Shown: in pieces, positions 1 to 8,931 of the stretch
How the letters are laid out: every line of letters begins with the position of its first letter
How positions within the stretch are numbered: the stretch's first letter is position 1
Notes under the pieces: model-generated
What the model was told of the DNA's origin: nothing
Seen by the model: the letters and a program-made list of their open reading frames with translations, nothing else
Database searches by the model: none
Position numbers and translations under genes: made by a program
Assembly: GCF_022808595.1 (NCBI RefSeq)
Contig: NZ_JAKUCN010000006.1
Location: 182,740 to 246,739, forward strand
Source: Microvirga solisilvae
Lineage (GTDB): Bacteria; Pseudomonadota; Alphaproteobacteria; Rhizobiales; Beijerinckiaceae
Direction: 5' to 3'
DNA length: 64,000 nt

Positions 1-38
1 GGATATGCCCCGCGCGGTAGCACGATAGCCCGTCGATC

Positions 39-710
39 TCAACGCGCCTTCTCGGCAGCCTCGCGAATGGCCGCCATGTTCGCAGCGTAAGCGGCGGGGC
101 CGCCCTTGAAGGTCGCGGAGCCGGCGACCAGCACGTTGGCGCCCGCTTCGGCCACGAGAGGGGCCGTTTCGGCGGTCACGCCGCCATCGATCTCGATGTC
201 GATGTCGCGGTCGCCCACCATCTCCTTGATCCGCCGCAGCTTGGGGCAGACCGAGGGGATGAAGGCCTGTCCACCGAAGCCGGGATTGACCGTCATCAGA
301 AGGATCAGGTCCACATCGTCCAGGACCGGCTCGATGGAAGCCTCATGGGTGCCCGGATTGAGCACGATGCCTGCTTTCTTGCCGAGCTTGCGGATGGTCT
401 GGAGCGAGCGGTGCAGGTGAGGGCCTGCTTCCGCATGGATGCTGATGATATCCGCGCCCGCCTTGGCGAAGGCTTCGAGATAGGGATCCACCGGGGCGAT
501 CATCAGATGCACGTCGAAGATCTTCTTCGTGTGCGGGCGGATCGCCTTCACGATGTCCGGGCCCATGGTGATGTTGGGCACGAAATGGCCGTCCATCACG
601 TCGATATGGATCCAGTCAGCGCCGGCGGCGTCGACGGCGCGGATTTCCTCGCCGAGCTTGGAGAAGTCGGAAGCGAGAATGGAGGGGGCGATGAGCAGGG
701 GGCGTGTCAT
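39..710 (-). CDS. rpe: Ribulose-phosphate 3-epimerase
   Basis: Interconverts ribulose-5-phosphate and xylulose-5-phosphate in the pentose phosphate/Calvin pathways; a cytosolic TIM barrel of 223 residues, normal for the family. The protein opens with [16 protein letters not shown], the classic Rpe start. Metal/catalytic residues are visible as H35 and D37 (HIDVMDGHF), H68 (DVHLMI) and D175 (EIDGGV), with the phosphate-binding VNPGFGGQ at 141-148. The frame stays open 63 bases further upstream, but that extension has no family similarity, so the start is placed at 710. It is divergent from the FAD oxidoreductase gene. Identification is secure. Confidence 0.96.
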   Translation of the reverse strand: MTRPLLIAPSILASDFSKLGEEIRAVDAAGADWIHIDVMDGHFVPNITMGPDIVKAIRPHTKKIFDVHLMIAPVDPYLEAFAKAGADIISIHAEAGPHLHRSLQTIRKLGKKAGIVLNPGTHEASIEPVLDDVDLILLMTVNPGFGGQAFIPSVCPKLRRIKEMVGDRDIDIEIDGGVTAETAPLVAEAGANVLVAGSATFKGGPAAYAANMAAIREAAEKAR

Positions 711-916
711 GAAAAGGGCCGGTAGCACGGGCTTGCCGTGGCGGCAACGGTCCTTTGCGCCGCGATGAACCATTCTAAGACCACTTGGTTGGGGAGAGGC
801 GTTTTGGTCGCGCGAAAGACATGGACGGCCCCAACGGAACGGGAGTAAGACTCGCTCTGAAAAAGGGGCAGGGCCCGCTCTCTCCGGGGAGCAACAAGAA
901 CACAGGGCAGGATTTC

Positions 917-2161
917 ATGCGTAAGGATGTGATTGTTCTCGGCGCCGGCATCGTCGGTGTGTCGATTGCCGTGCATTTGCAGAAGCGCGGCCGTTCGGTT
1001 CTCCTGATCGACAAGCGCAAGCCCGGCGAGGAAACCTCGTTCGGCAATGCGGGCCTGATCCAGCGCGAAGGCGTCTATCCTTATGGCTTCCCGCACGATT
1101 TCGGCGCTCTTCTGCGTTACGCCCTGAACAACACCATCGACGCCCATTACCATTGGTCCGCGATCCCGAAGCTGGCGCCGTTCCTGTGGCAGTACTGGAT
1201 GCATTCCCGTCCGGCCCAGCACAAGGCGATCGCGCGGATGTATGCGCCGCTGATCGAGAACTCGGTGACTGAGCATATGGCTCTGGCCGAGGAATCAGGT
1301 TCCACGGGCCTGATCCGTCCGACCGGCTGGCTGAAGGTGTTCCGAGACGAGAAGACCCGCGACGCGCAGTTCCGCGATGCCGAGGCCGTGAAGCGCGATT
1401 TCGGCGTGAATTTCAACGCCCTCGACACCAAGGGCGTGGCCGAGAGCGAGCCCCATCTGAAGGTGGAGACCAAGGGTGGTATCCATTGGACCGATCCTGC
1501 CTCCGTATCCGATCCGCACCTGCTCACCATGGGCTATGTGGGCCTGTTCGAGCGCCTCGGCGGTGAACTGGCGGCTGGCGATGCCAAGACGCTTGAGGAA
1601 ACCTCCACCGGCTGGCGCGTGCAGACCGAGAACGGCCCGGTCGAGGCCCGCGAAGTCGTCGTGGCGCTCGGCCCCTGGGCCGACGTCGTCACGAAACGCT
1701 TGGGCTACAACCTGCCGCTCGCGGTCAAGCGCGGTTACCACATGCACTACAAGCCGGAAGGCAATGCAGTGCTCAATAAGCCGACCCTCGATTTCGACCG
1801 CGGCTACTTCCTGGCTCCCATGTCCAAGGGCATCCGCCTGACCACGGGCGCGGAATTCGCCAATCGCGATGCGCCCAGGAGCCCGGTCCAGCTCCAGCGG
1901 GCCGAGCCCATCGCCAAGGATTTCTTCCCCCTCGGCGAGCGGGTCGATCCTCATCCCTGGATGGGCATGCGCCCCTGCACGCCGGACATGATGCCGATCA
2001 TCGGCAAGGCTCCACGCCACAAGAACCTGTGGTTTGGCTTCGGCCACGCCCATCACGGCCTGACCCTCGGTCCCGTGACCGGACGCTTGCTCGCTGAGAT
2101 GATCACGGGCGAGCAGCACACCGTGGTCGATCCGAAGCCTTATCGGGTGGAACGCTTCTAA
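917..2161 (+). CDS. DadA-like FAD-dependent amino-acid oxidoreductase
   Basis: A 414-residue D-amino-acid dehydrogenase-type (DAO/DadA) flavoenzyme that probably oxidises an amino or imino acid and passes electrons to the respiratory chain. The N-terminal dinucleotide-binding motif GAGIVG (residues 9-14) is followed by an FAD-contacting region with ETSFGNAG. The C-terminus carries the family hallmark GHAHHGLTLGPVTGRL. Translation could start 132 bases upstream in frame, but the Rossmann strand needs the ATG at 917, preceded by a CAGGA-type ribosome site. The exact substrate cannot be read from sequence. It is transcribed away from rpe, with a 206-bp shared intergenic region. Confidence 0.85.
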   Translation: MRKDVIVLGAGIVGVSIAVHLQKRGRSVLLIDKRKPGEETSFGNAGLIQREGVYPYGFPHDFGALLRYALNNTIDAHYHWSAIPKLAPFLWQYWMHSRPAQHKAIARMYAPLIENSVTEHMALAEESGSTGLIRPTGWLKVFRDEKTRDAQFRDAEAVKRDFGVNFNALDTKGVAESEPHLKVETKGGIHWTDPASVSDPHLLTMGYVGLFERLGGELAAGDAKTLEETSTGWRVQTENGPVEAREVVVALGPWADVVTKRLGYNLPLAVKRGYHMHYKPEGNAVLNKPTLDFDRGYFLAPMSKGIRLTTGAEFANRDAPRSPVQLQRAEPIAKDFFPLGERVDPHPWMGMRPCTPDMMPIIGKAPRHKNLWFGFGHAHHGLTLGPVTGRLLAEMITGEQHTVVDPKPYRVERF

Positions 2162-2288
2162 GACGGTCCCTCCCAACGGTTCCAGAGCACACTTCACAAG
2201 ACAGCTATCCTATTCGTTTGGAGGGGAAGCTGCTTGAATGAAGAGGTATAATGTTTATGATCTACCCTAATATTAAGGGGTGGCATCA

Positions 2289-3416
2289 ATGCTCGGGGGC
2301 AACCGGTCGCTGGTCAGCGACATCTATGAAGCTGCGGTCATTCATGAGCGCTGGCCTCAGGTTCTCGACCAGATTTCAGTTCTTGCGGGAGCCGAGGGAG
2401 GCTTTATCGCCGCCGCCGACGGGCGAGGCGGGCGATCCTGGCTGGCCACGGATTACTACAGGCCCGTTTTGACCGAATGGTATGAAGACGGCTGGTATCA
2501 GGAAAATCCCTGGATCATGCGCGGTCTCCAGCGCAAGCGCCTGCAGTTCTTCGACGAGCACGATATTTTCAGGCCCGGCGAAGTCGATTCCATTCCCATG
2601 TACCGGGACTTCCATCGTCCGCGCGGCGGCGGATGGTCTGCCGGCGCCATCATGAAGATCCCCAGCGGCGGTCTCGTCTGCATGCGCTTCGAGCGGCGCC
2701 ATGAGGAGGGAACGTTGAATCCCGAAGGCAAGGCGCGGCTCAATCTCCTCCGTTCTCACCTCGCACGCGCCTCCTTACTGTTCTCGAATCTTGCGGTGCG
2801 GCAGGCTCGTTCGACGGTTGCGGCGCTCCAGTTCATGGATGTTCCCGCTGCGGTGCTTGCTCGGAGCGGCCGTCTTCTGGCCTGCAATCAAGCCATGGAG
2901 ACAAGGCTTTCCCAGGTGAATGTGAGAGCCGGCGATCGCGTTGTCTTCACGAACGAAAACGCTCAACGCAATTTGTGCGAGAACCTGGAGCGGATCACGG
3001 CTGGCCTGTTCGATCAGTTGCGCGGTCCGATTTCCCTCCCAGCCACCGAGGAGCACGGACCGGCGGTCGCTTACCTGATTCCGATGCGTGGAACGGCTCA
3101 AGATCTGTTCGGCTTTGACAGTACGTTGCTGATGATCCGGCCCGCCGAGTCCGAGCACCGGCTCATGGATCTGGTAAGGACGCGCTTTGCCATCAATGCC
3201 GGTGAGGCTCATCGTTGGGCGCGGCGGATTGCGGGTACTTCTCCACGCCTCGCCGCGGCGCTTCTGGCTTCGACCGAGAATGTTCAGGCCACTCTCGACC
3301 GCACTCTGGGCCACACGCAAAACAGGCTAGAGGCTCGTATGGCGAGCTTCCTGCATCGGCTCGGAGACGACCCGGAATACAGCTTCAGTGGCAGGTCGGC
3401 TGCGCTCTCGTTCTAA
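2289..3416 (+). CDS. LuxR-like regulator with a degraded C-terminal HTH
   Basis: A 375-residue protein. The first about 180 residues look like a PAS/GAF-like sensory region, and 185-280 like a second PAS-like unit (FMDVPAAVLARSGRLLACNQA). The C-terminal about 65 residues align in spacing with LuxR-type HTH domains of this architecture, ending in a helix (NRLEARMASFLHRL) where family members have TRRQAELVRLL. The usual recognition-helix residues (LSxxTVRTHL) are replaced by TENVQATLDRTL, so DNA binding is doubtful. An AGGGG at 2276-2280 sits 8 bases before the ATG at 2289; a GTG at 2280 is the alternative. No signal synthase is nearby. The 3' end overlaps the convergent peptidase gene by 4 bases. 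Confidence 0.6.
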   Translation: MLGGNRSLVSDIYEAAVIHERWPQVLDQISVLAGAEGGFIAAADGRGGRSWLATDYYRPVLTEWYEDGWYQENPWIMRGLQRKRLQFFDEHDIFRPGEVDSIPMYRDFHRPRGGGWSAGAIMKIPSGGLVCMRFERRHEEGTLNPEGKARLNLLRSHLARASLLFSNLAVRQARSTVAALQFMDVPAAVLARSGRLLACNQAMETRLSQVNVRAGDRVVFTNENAQRNLCENLERITAGLFDQLRGPISLPATEEHGPAVAYLIPMRGTAQDLFGFDSTLLMIRPAESEHRLMDLVRTRFAINAGEAHRWARRIAGTSPRLAAALLASTENVQATLDRTLGHTQNRLEARMASFLHRLGDDPEYSFSGRSAALSF

Positions 3417-4432
3417 CGGTCCTTGCCAAAGCGATCCCGCCACGCCGGTTGCGCACCCGCGAAGGGCAGGGCAATCGCCTCATAGACACCGCGCGCGATG
3501 GCGCGCGCCAGGCAATCGGCGGCGAGCGCGCCGATCTCGATGAAATCCGCATCCTGGTTCGTCAGGGGCTTCCTGCCCGTCGCCGCGCTGAAGATCGTGT
3601 CGCCGTCATAGAGGGCGTGGGCGAAGCGAAGGCCCTTGGCATGGCCGTCATGGGAGATGACGGCAAGCCGCTTGGCCTGAGCCTTCGTCAGTACGGCATC
3701 CGTCGCGATCAGCGCGATGGTGGTGGAGATGGGAGGGGCCGTATCCTGCGCACGGCCTTTCCAGTTGAGCTTGCGCATCTCAGGCGTGATCCGAGCGGGG
3801 AAGCCGAGGCCGCCGAACTCATTGCCTTCCTCGTAGGCTCCCGCCCAGAAATGCGGACCATCCCCAATCAGAGTGGAGGCGAGGGCATTGACGATGACGA
3901 GGGCTCCGACCGTATGGCCGGCACTCGTCACCGCGCTCGCAGAGCCGAGGCCTCCCTTGAGATCGACCGTGGTGGCTCCATAGCCGCCGCCTGCCGTGCC
4001 GAGGGCGAAGCCGAGGCCTGCCGCCTTGGCGGCCTCGTAGCCCAGCTCGCGATAGGGGGGATACCGCCCCCATTCCTTGTCGCCGCCATTGAGCAGGTCG
4101 AAGGTGATTGCCTGCGGCACGAGAGGCACGAGGGCAGGCCCCACGGCAAAGCCGATGCCCTTCTCCCGCAGATATCCCTGCACACCGCCTGCCGCGTCGA
4201 GGCCAAAGGCCGAGCCGCCAGAGAGCACGATGGCATTGACGCCGGGGACAACCTTGTCCGGCTCCAGAAGGTCCGTGTCTCGCGTGCCGGGCGCTCCGCC
4301 ATTGACGGCATAGGAGGCGATGGCCGGTTCGTCGAAGAGCACGGCCGTGACGCCTGAGGCGAGGGCTTCGTCATGGGCATTGCCGACCCGAAGGCCCGCG
4401 ACGTCGGTGATGAGATTGCGCAAAGCTGTCAT
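3413..4432 (-). CDS. P1 family peptidase (DmpA/S58-like)
   Basis: A 339-residue member of the DmpA/endo-type 6-aminohexanoate hydrolase clan, N-terminal-nucleophile hydrolases that self-cleave and act as aminopeptidases or amidases. Recognisable blocks are ITDVAGLRVGNAHD at the start, PGTRDTDLL, IVLSGGSAFGLDAAGGV and GTAGGGYGATT. The start at 4432 (MTALRNLITDV) agrees with family proteins; a 23-residue extension is open upstream but has no family support. Cytosolic, no signal peptide. The physiological substrate is unknown. It is convergent with the LuxR-like gene (4-base overlap). Confidence 0.85.
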   Translation of the reverse strand: MTALRNLITDVAGLRVGNAHDEALASGVTAVLFDEPAIASYAVNGGAPGTRDTDLLEPDKVVPGVNAIVLSGGSAFGLDAAGGVQGYLREKGIGFAVGPALVPLVPQAITFDLLNGGDKEWGRYPPYRELGYEAAKAAGLGFALGTAGGGYGATTVDLKGGLGSASAVTSAGHTVGALVIVNALASTLIGDGPHFWAGAYEEGNEFGGLGFPARITPEMRKLNWKGRAQDTAPPISTTIALIATDAVLTKAQAKRLAVISHDGHAKGLRFAHALYDGDTIFSAATGRKPLTNQDADFIEIGALAADCLARAIARGVYEAIALPFAGAQPAWRDRFGKDR

Positions 4433-4526
4433 GTCGTAAGGCAATCCTAAAATGGCAGGCTTCACAAGCAGGAGAGGCCTGCGTCCACCAGCTTTCTCCA
4501 AACCTTAGAAAAGGCTAGAAGGCCTC

Positions 4527-5255
4527 ATGCTCAGCGTATCCTTTCCAGCAGCAGCCCTTGGCGGCCTCATCAGCTTCTTGAGCCCCTGCGTTCTGCCGCT
4601 GGTCCCCCCGTATCTATCGTTCCTTGCGGGCACGACCTTCGACCAGCTGCATGCGGGCGATGACCGGGCCGTGCGTCGCCGGGCAATCCTGGCCGCGCTG
4701 CTCTTCGTGGCCGGTTTCGCGACCGTGTTCGTGCTGCTAGGTGCGACCGCTTCGGCGCTGGGGCAGGTGATCCGGCAATATCTCGACGTGCTGAGCACGA
4801 TCGCCGGTATCGCCATCATCGTGATGGGCCTGCATTTCCTCGGCGTGTTCAGGATCGGCCTCTTTTATCGCGAGGCTCGCTTCTCCGTGGAGAAGCCGGT
4901 GGGGCTGTGGGGCGCCTATGTGATGGGCCTTGCCTTCGCCTTCGGCTGGACGCCCTGCATCGGGCCGGTTCTCGCGGCCATTCTGGCGGTAGCGGGATCG
5001 GAGGACAGCGTCCTGTATGGAGCAACGCTGCTCGCCGCTTATTCGGTCGGACTCGGCATTCCCTTCCTGCTCGCGGCCTTCGCCATGAAGCCTTTCGTTG
5101 CGCTTCTCAAACGCATGCGCTCCCGCTTCGCCCTGGTCGAGAAAACCATGGGCGTTCTGATGATCCTCACCGGCATCGCCTTCCTCACCGGCTGGATCAC
5201 CAACATGTCGTTCTGGCTTTTGGAGACGTTTCCGGCATTGGGAAGGTTGGGTTAG
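4527..5255 (+). CDS. ccdA: Cytochrome c biogenesis protein CcdA
   Basis: A 242-residue inner-membrane thiol-disulfide transporter with six hydrophobic segments. It moves reducing equivalents from cytosolic thioredoxin to periplasmic apocytochrome c or other thiol acceptors. The two catalytic cysteines are C21 in FLSPCVLPLVPPYLSFLAG and C144 in FGWTPCIGPVLA, the standard pair of the short CcdA family (DsbD transmembrane core without the periplasmic domains). No cytochrome c maturation genes are adjacent, so the partner is elsewhere. Its 3' end overlaps the convergent ACT gene by 4 bases. Confidence 0.93.
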   Translation: MLSVSFPAAALGGLISFLSPCVLPLVPPYLSFLAGTTFDQLHAGDDRAVRRRAILAALLFVAGFATVFVLLGATASALGQVIRQYLDVLSTIAGIAIIVMGLHFLGVFRIGLFYREARFSVEKPVGLWGAYVMGLAFAFGWTPCIGPVLAAILAVAGSEDSVLYGATLLAAYSVGLGIPFLLAAFAMKPFVALLKRMRSRFALVEKTMGVLMILTGIAFLTGWITNMSFWLLETFPALGRLG

Positions 5256-5632
5256 GCCTTGACCGAGTGTCCGGCTGCGTTGAGAGCTTCCATCGCCCGG
5301 TCCAAATCGCCTGCTTTCACCAGCACGTAATCGGTGCTGAATGTGGACGAGGCAAAGATGCCGATGCCTGCCTGCGCGAGCGGAACCAGCACCGAGGCCA
5401 GGATGCCTGGGACGCTGAAATCGAAGACCTGGAGAATGCGGAAGCAGCGCCAGCCGGCATCGACCTCGGCTCCTTGAGGAGCCTGATCGAGCGGGCAGAC
5501 CAGCGTCGTCTCCTCGGCGGCCTGGATCAGCAGCGAGAAGGCTCCCGGCACAGGCGAGGGCGCGGATGCTCCTGCGGGCAGGCGGCAAACGGCGTAGGGG
5601 CTCTCAAGAAGCTGCAAGGTGAGGGCGGGCAT
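5252..5632 (-). CDS. ACT domain-containing protein
   Basis: A 126-residue small cytosolic protein. Residues about 60-126 form an ACT-like ligand-binding unit (FDFSVPGILASVLVPLAQAGIGIFA, written here as VPGILASVLVPLAQAGI, then STDYVLVKAGDLDRAMEALNAAGH). Stand-alone proteins of this shape are presumed amino-acid or other small-ligand sensors; no catalytic domain is fused. The location directly downstream of the branched-chain amino acid transporter terminator is suggestive but proves no link. Convergent overlap of 4 bases with ccdA. Confidence 0.75.
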   Translation of the reverse strand: MPALTLQLLESPYAVCRLPAGASAPSPVPGAFSLLIQAAEETTLVCPLDQAPQGAEVDAGWRCFRILQVFDFSVPGILASVLVPLAQAGIGIFASSTFSTDYVLVKAGDLDRAMEALNAAGHSVKA

Positions 5633-5654
5633 GAGGGCTCCGGAATACTTCCAT

Positions 5655-5684
5655 GAAAAAACCCGCCCTGTCGCCAGGGCGGGT
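5655..5684 (-). terminator. Intrinsic terminator of the liv operon
   Basis: A perfect 10-bp stem ACCCGCCCTG/CAGGGCGGGT with a 4-base loop (5661-5684) is followed, on the minus strand, by a run of T (A-run at 5656-5661 on the plus strand). It lies 29 bases past the stop codon of the substrate-binding protein gene and so ends the livHMGF transcript. Confidence 0.85.
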
Positions 5685-5712
5685 CTGTTCGGTTGGCTTT
5701 CAGGCCAATCGA

Positions 5713-6840
5713 TTACATGTTCAGCTCGTTGCCGGTGTAATCGATCTTGCCGTCAGCGCCCTTCTTCCAAACGTACATGACGTAGTCCGGACGGGTGATG
5801 TCGCCCTTCTTGTCGAAGGTGAGATCGCCGATGACGGTCTTGAAGGGCTTGCCGGCCTTCATGGCGTCGGCAACCTTCTTGCCATCGGTGCTGTTGGCCT
5901 GCTTGGCGGCCTCAGCGAGAACCTGAGCGGCGGCATACGAGTAGAGGGTATAAGCCTCGGGCTCGTAGTTCTTGGCCTTGAACTTGGCCACGACTTCCTT
6001 CGCGTTCGGGTTCTTGCGCGGATCCGGAGCGAAGGTCATCAGGGTGCCTTCGGCGCCGGGGCCGGCGATCGAGGTGAACTCGGCGGACACGATGCCGTCA
6101 CCCGACATGAGCGGGGCGTTCAGGCCCTGATCGCGCATCTGGCGGATGATGAGGCCGGCTTCCGTGTGGAGGCCACCGAAGTAGACGACGTCAACCGCAG
6201 CCTGCTTCAGCTTCGACACAAGCGCGGAGTAGTCCTTCTCGCCCGGGTTGATGCCTTCGTACACGACTTCCTTCAGGCCCTTTGCATTCATGGCCTTCTG
6301 GGTCTCGTCAGCGAGGCCCTTGCCGTAGGGGGTCTTGTCGTGGATGACCGCGACCTTCTTGCCCTTGAACTTGTCGGCGAGGTAGCCGCCGGCAACGCCG
6401 CCCTGCTGGTCGTCGCGACCGCAGGTACGGAAGGTGTTCCACATGCCGCGCTCGGTGTAGGTCGGGTTCGTGGAAGCGGGCGACACCTGAACGATGCCAG
6501 CCTCTTCATAGACCTGCGAAGCCGGGATCGACACGCCGGAGTTGAAGTGGCCGACAACGAACTTCACGCCTTCAGCAGCGAACTTGTTGGCCACCGACAC
6601 GCCCTGCTTGGGGTCGGACACGTCGTCGCCGACGACGACCTGGAGCTTCTGGCCATTGATGCCGCCAGCGGCATTGATGTCCTCGACAGCCTGCTCGACG
6701 CCGTTCTTCAGCTGAGCGCCGAAAGCCGCGTTCGGGCCGGTGATGGGGCCAGCAACGCCGATCTTGATCTGGGCGCTGGCAGCGCTGGAGAAGGCGAGGC
6801 CAAGACCAAGCGCCACGCCGGTCAACAGCATTTTTTTCAT
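5713..6840 (-). CDS. livK: Branched-chain amino acid ABC transporter substrate-binding protein
   Basis: A 375-residue periplasmic type I binding protein (Peripla_BP_6). Signal peptide MKKMLLTGVALGLGLAFSSA with cleavage after ASA, then mature start QIKIGVAGPITGPNAAFG, the standard LivJ/LivK opening. It delivers Leu/Ile/Val or a related amino acid to LivHM. The start at 6840 has AGAGGAG a few bases upstream; a longer 25-residue frame is unsupported. It is the last gene of the operon, 125 bases after the DUF6867 gene, and is followed by a strong terminator. Ligand specificity is inferred from the operon. Confidence 0.92.
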   Translation of the reverse strand: MKKMLLTGVALGLGLAFSSAASAQIKIGVAGPITGPNAAFGAQLKNGVEQAVEDINAAGGINGQKLQVVVGDDVSDPKQGVSVANKFAAEGVKFVVGHFNSGVSIPASQVYEEAGIVQVSPASTNPTYTERGMWNTFRTCGRDDQQGGVAGGYLADKFKGKKVAVIHDKTPYGKGLADETQKAMNAKGLKEVVYEGINPGEKDYSALVSKLKQAAVDVVYFGGLHTEAGLIIRQMRDQGLNAPLMSGDGIVSAEFTSIAGPGAEGTLMTFAPDPRKNPNAKEVVAKFKAKNYEPEAYTLYSYAAAQVLAEAAKQANSTDGKKVADAMKAGKPFKTVIGDLTFDKKGDITRPDYVMYVWKKGADGKIDYTGNELNM

Positions 6841-6965
6841 GAGGTCACTCCTCTGGGTGGTTTTATAGGCCCCTCTTCCTCGTGGGGCCGGTTTGACGGT
6901 AAACCCGTCATCCAAGGCGCATCATGCCGGTTTTTAGGCACTTGTCACCTGGGAATCTTTATCGC

Positions 6966-7328
6966 TTAGCCCTTGGTAGCAGACGCCTTTTCCCGCCAGG
7001 AGAATGGGCCGGAACGCTCGTAGAGCCAGCGGTATTGCGTGGTCATCATCCGGGCGCGGCGGTACTGGAAGCCCAGCGCGCCGATGACCAGCAGCACGAT
7101 TGTGTCCACCGCATAGTAGTGGATCGACAGCAGCGTTCCGCCGAACAAGGCGAAGTGGATGAAGCGCACGGCCGCACCGAGGATGAACAGGTACGCGATG
7201 AGCGTCCAGAAGGGCTTCCAGGTGATGGCGATGGCCCGTCCGGTCATCCAGGCGGCCCAGCCGCCCATGATCACGGTGATGAGAAGAAAGAGCCAGATCG
7301 AAGGCTCTTCGTAGAGAATGCCCTGCAT
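6966..7328 (-). CDS. DUF6867-like small membrane protein in the liv operon
   Basis: A 120-residue protein with about three transmembrane segments (roughly residues 10-30, 42-62 and 70-90) and a basic, aromatic C-terminal tail (QYRRARMMTTQYRWLYER). Its ATG overlaps the livF stop codon (ATGA), so it is translationally coupled to the transporter ATPase. I recall a domain of unknown function of this kind being a regular member of liv clusters in Hyphomicrobiales, but no function is established. An accessory or stability subunit of the permease is a reasonable guess only. Confidence 0.75.
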   Translation of the reverse strand: MQGILYEEPSIWLFLLITVIMGGWAAWMTGRAIAITWKPFWTLIAYLFILGAAVRFIHFALFGGTLLSIHYYAVDTIVLLVIGALGFQYRRARMMTTQYRWLYERSGPFSWREKASATKG

Positions 7329-8092
7329 CAGTGTCCCCCTTCGAGATAGGCCGCGCGGACCTGCGGATCGTTCAGCAGATCCTTGCCGGTGCCGCTCATG
7401 GTGATGTTGCCCGTCACCATCACATAGCCGCGATGCGCGAGCTTGAGGGCGTGATAGGCGTTCTGTTCCACGAGGAAGACGGTCATGCCGTCCTTCTCGT
7501 TCAGCTCTTTGATGATCGAGAAGATCTGCTTCACGATCAGGGGCGCGAGGCCCAGCGACGGCTCGTCCAGGAGGAGCAGCCTCGGCCGGCTCATGAGAGC
7601 GCGGGCGATGGCCAGCATCTGCTGCTCGCCGCCGGAGAGGGTGCCGCCGCGCTGCTGCAGGCGTTCCTTCAGGCGCGGGAACAGGGTGCAGACCCGCTCG
7701 AGATCCTGGTCGAAATGCGCCATGCCATTGATCGAGGCGCCCATCTGCAGGTTCTCGAACACGGTCATGCGCGGGAAGATGCGGCGGCCTTCCGGCGATT
7801 GCGCGATGGAGAGCTGCGCGATCTCGTGTGTCGGCATCTTGGTGATGTCGCGGCCCGCATAGGTGATCGTGCCCTCGCGAGCGCGCGGGTTGCCGAAGAT
7901 GGTCATCATCAGCGTCGACTTGCCGGCGCCGTTGGCGCCGATCAGCGTGACGATCTCGCCTTCGTGGACGTCCATGTCCACGCCCTTGAGAGCGATGATG
8001 TTGCCGTAATAGGTCTTCACGCCACGCACGCTGAGCAGCGGCTGACGGCCCGCATCGATTGCGGTCTGTTGAATGCTAGCTCCAGCGGTCAT
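7328..8092 (-). CDS. livF: Branched-chain amino acid ABC transporter ATPase LivF
   Basis: A 254-residue cytoplasmic ATPase. Walker A GANGAGKST at 52-60, signature LSGGEQ at 152-157 and Walker B LLLLDEP at 172-178 are all intact. Family features such as KTYYGNIIALKGVD and the C-terminal VEQNAYHALKLAHRGYV identify LivF rather than LivG. It overlaps livG by 4 bases and the DUF6867 gene by 1 base. Confidence 0.95.
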   Translation of the reverse strand: MTAGASIQQTAIDAGRQPLLSVRGVKTYYGNIIALKGVDMDVHEGEIVTLIGANGAGKSTLMMTIFGNPRAREGTITYAGRDITKMPTHEIAQLSIAQSPEGRRIFPRMTVFENLQMGASINGMAHFDQDLERVCTLFPRLKERLQQRGGTLSGGEQQMLAIARALMSRPRLLLLDEPSLGLAPLIVKQIFSIIKELNEKDGMTVFLVEQNAYHALKLAHRGYVMVTGNITMSGTGKDLLNDPQVRAAYLEGGH

Positions 8093-8931
8093 GCGCCGAT
8101 CTCCGCTTCCACCTTCTCGATTTCCTCGTCCGCCACCCCAAGATAGGCGGCGATGACCTTGGGATCGTTCCTCACCTCGGCGGGCAGGCCGTCCGAGATC
8201 TTGGTGCCGTAATCCAGCACCACCACGTGGTCCGAAATCTCCATGACGACGGACATGTCGTGCTCGATCAGGAGGATCGAGGTGCCGTGATCCTTGCGGA
8301 TCGAGAGCAGAAGCTCGTTGAGCTCCAGCGACTCACGCGGGTTGAGGCCGGCTGCGGGCTCGTCCAGGCAGAGCAGGAGCGGGTCCGTGCACATGGCGCG
8401 GGCGATCTCCAGACGGCGCTGGTCGCCGTAAGGAAGGTCGCCGGCCGGATCGTCGGCGCGGTGGAGGAGGCGGGTCTTCTCCAGCCAGAACTTCGCCTTC
8501 TCGATCGCTTCCTTCTCCGCCTTGCGGTAGCCGCCGATGCCGAGCACGCCGAGGAAGGTGAAACCGGAGGCGATCATCAGCGGATTGTGCTGAGCCACCA
8601 GCAGGTTCTCCAGCACGGTCATGCCGGAGAACAGGCGGATGTTCTGGAAGGTGCGGGCGACCTTGGCCTTCCAGTTGATGTCGAAGCCCGGAAGCCTCTC
8701 CAGCAGCAGGTGCGAGCCGTCGGGCTTGCGCAGGGCCAGCATGCCTTCCGTCGGCTTGTAGAAGCCGGTGATGCAGTTGAAGACCGTAGTCTTGCCTGCA
8801 CCGTTCGGACCGATGAGCGCGGTGATGTCGCCGCGCCCGGCCTGGAAGGAGAGGTCGTTGACGGCGACGAGGCCGCCGAAGCGCATCGTGAGATGCTGTA
8901 CGTCGAGGATGGGATCCTGAAGCCAGCGCAT
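8089..8931 (-). CDS. livG: Branched-chain amino acid ABC transporter ATPase LivG
   Basis: A 280-residue ATPase partner of LivF. Walker A GPNGAGKTT at 41-49, the LivG-type signature LPYGDQRRLEIARAM, Walker B LLCLDEPAAGLNPRE and the switch histidine in LIEHDMSVVM are visible. The C-terminal extension after YLG is acidic. The gene overlaps livM by 1 base and livF by 4 bases, consistent with one tightly coupled transcript. Confidence 0.95.
   Translation of the reverse strand: MRWLQDPILDVQHLTMRFGGLVAVNDLSFQAGRGDITALIGPNGAGKTTVFNCITGFYKPTEGMLALRKPDGSHLLLERLPGFDINWKAKVARTFQNIRLFSGMTVLENLLVAQHNPLMIASGFTFLGVLGIGGYRKAEKEAIEKAKFWLEKTRLLHRADDPAGDLPYGDQRRLEIARAMCTDPLLLCLDEPAAGLNPRESLELNELLLSIRKDHGTSILLIEHDMSVVMEISDHVVVLDYGTKISDGLPAEVRNDPKVIAAYLGVADEEIEKVEAEIGA

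Noticed and set aside
2238..2270. A 10-codon ORF (MKRYNVYDLP) with GGAGGGG upstream, before the LuxR-like gene.
   Set aside because: Spacing to the ribosome site is long (11 bases), the peptide has no regulatory codon run, and no attenuator hairpin follows. Chance is the simpler explanation.
5653..6969. Long antisense frames over the liv genes (for example a 438-codon frame opposite the binding-protein gene, and a 474-codon frame opposite livM at 8937-10361).
   Set aside because: Mirror frames produced by high GC3 in the real genes; their translations are His/Arg/Asp/Glu-rich without domains.
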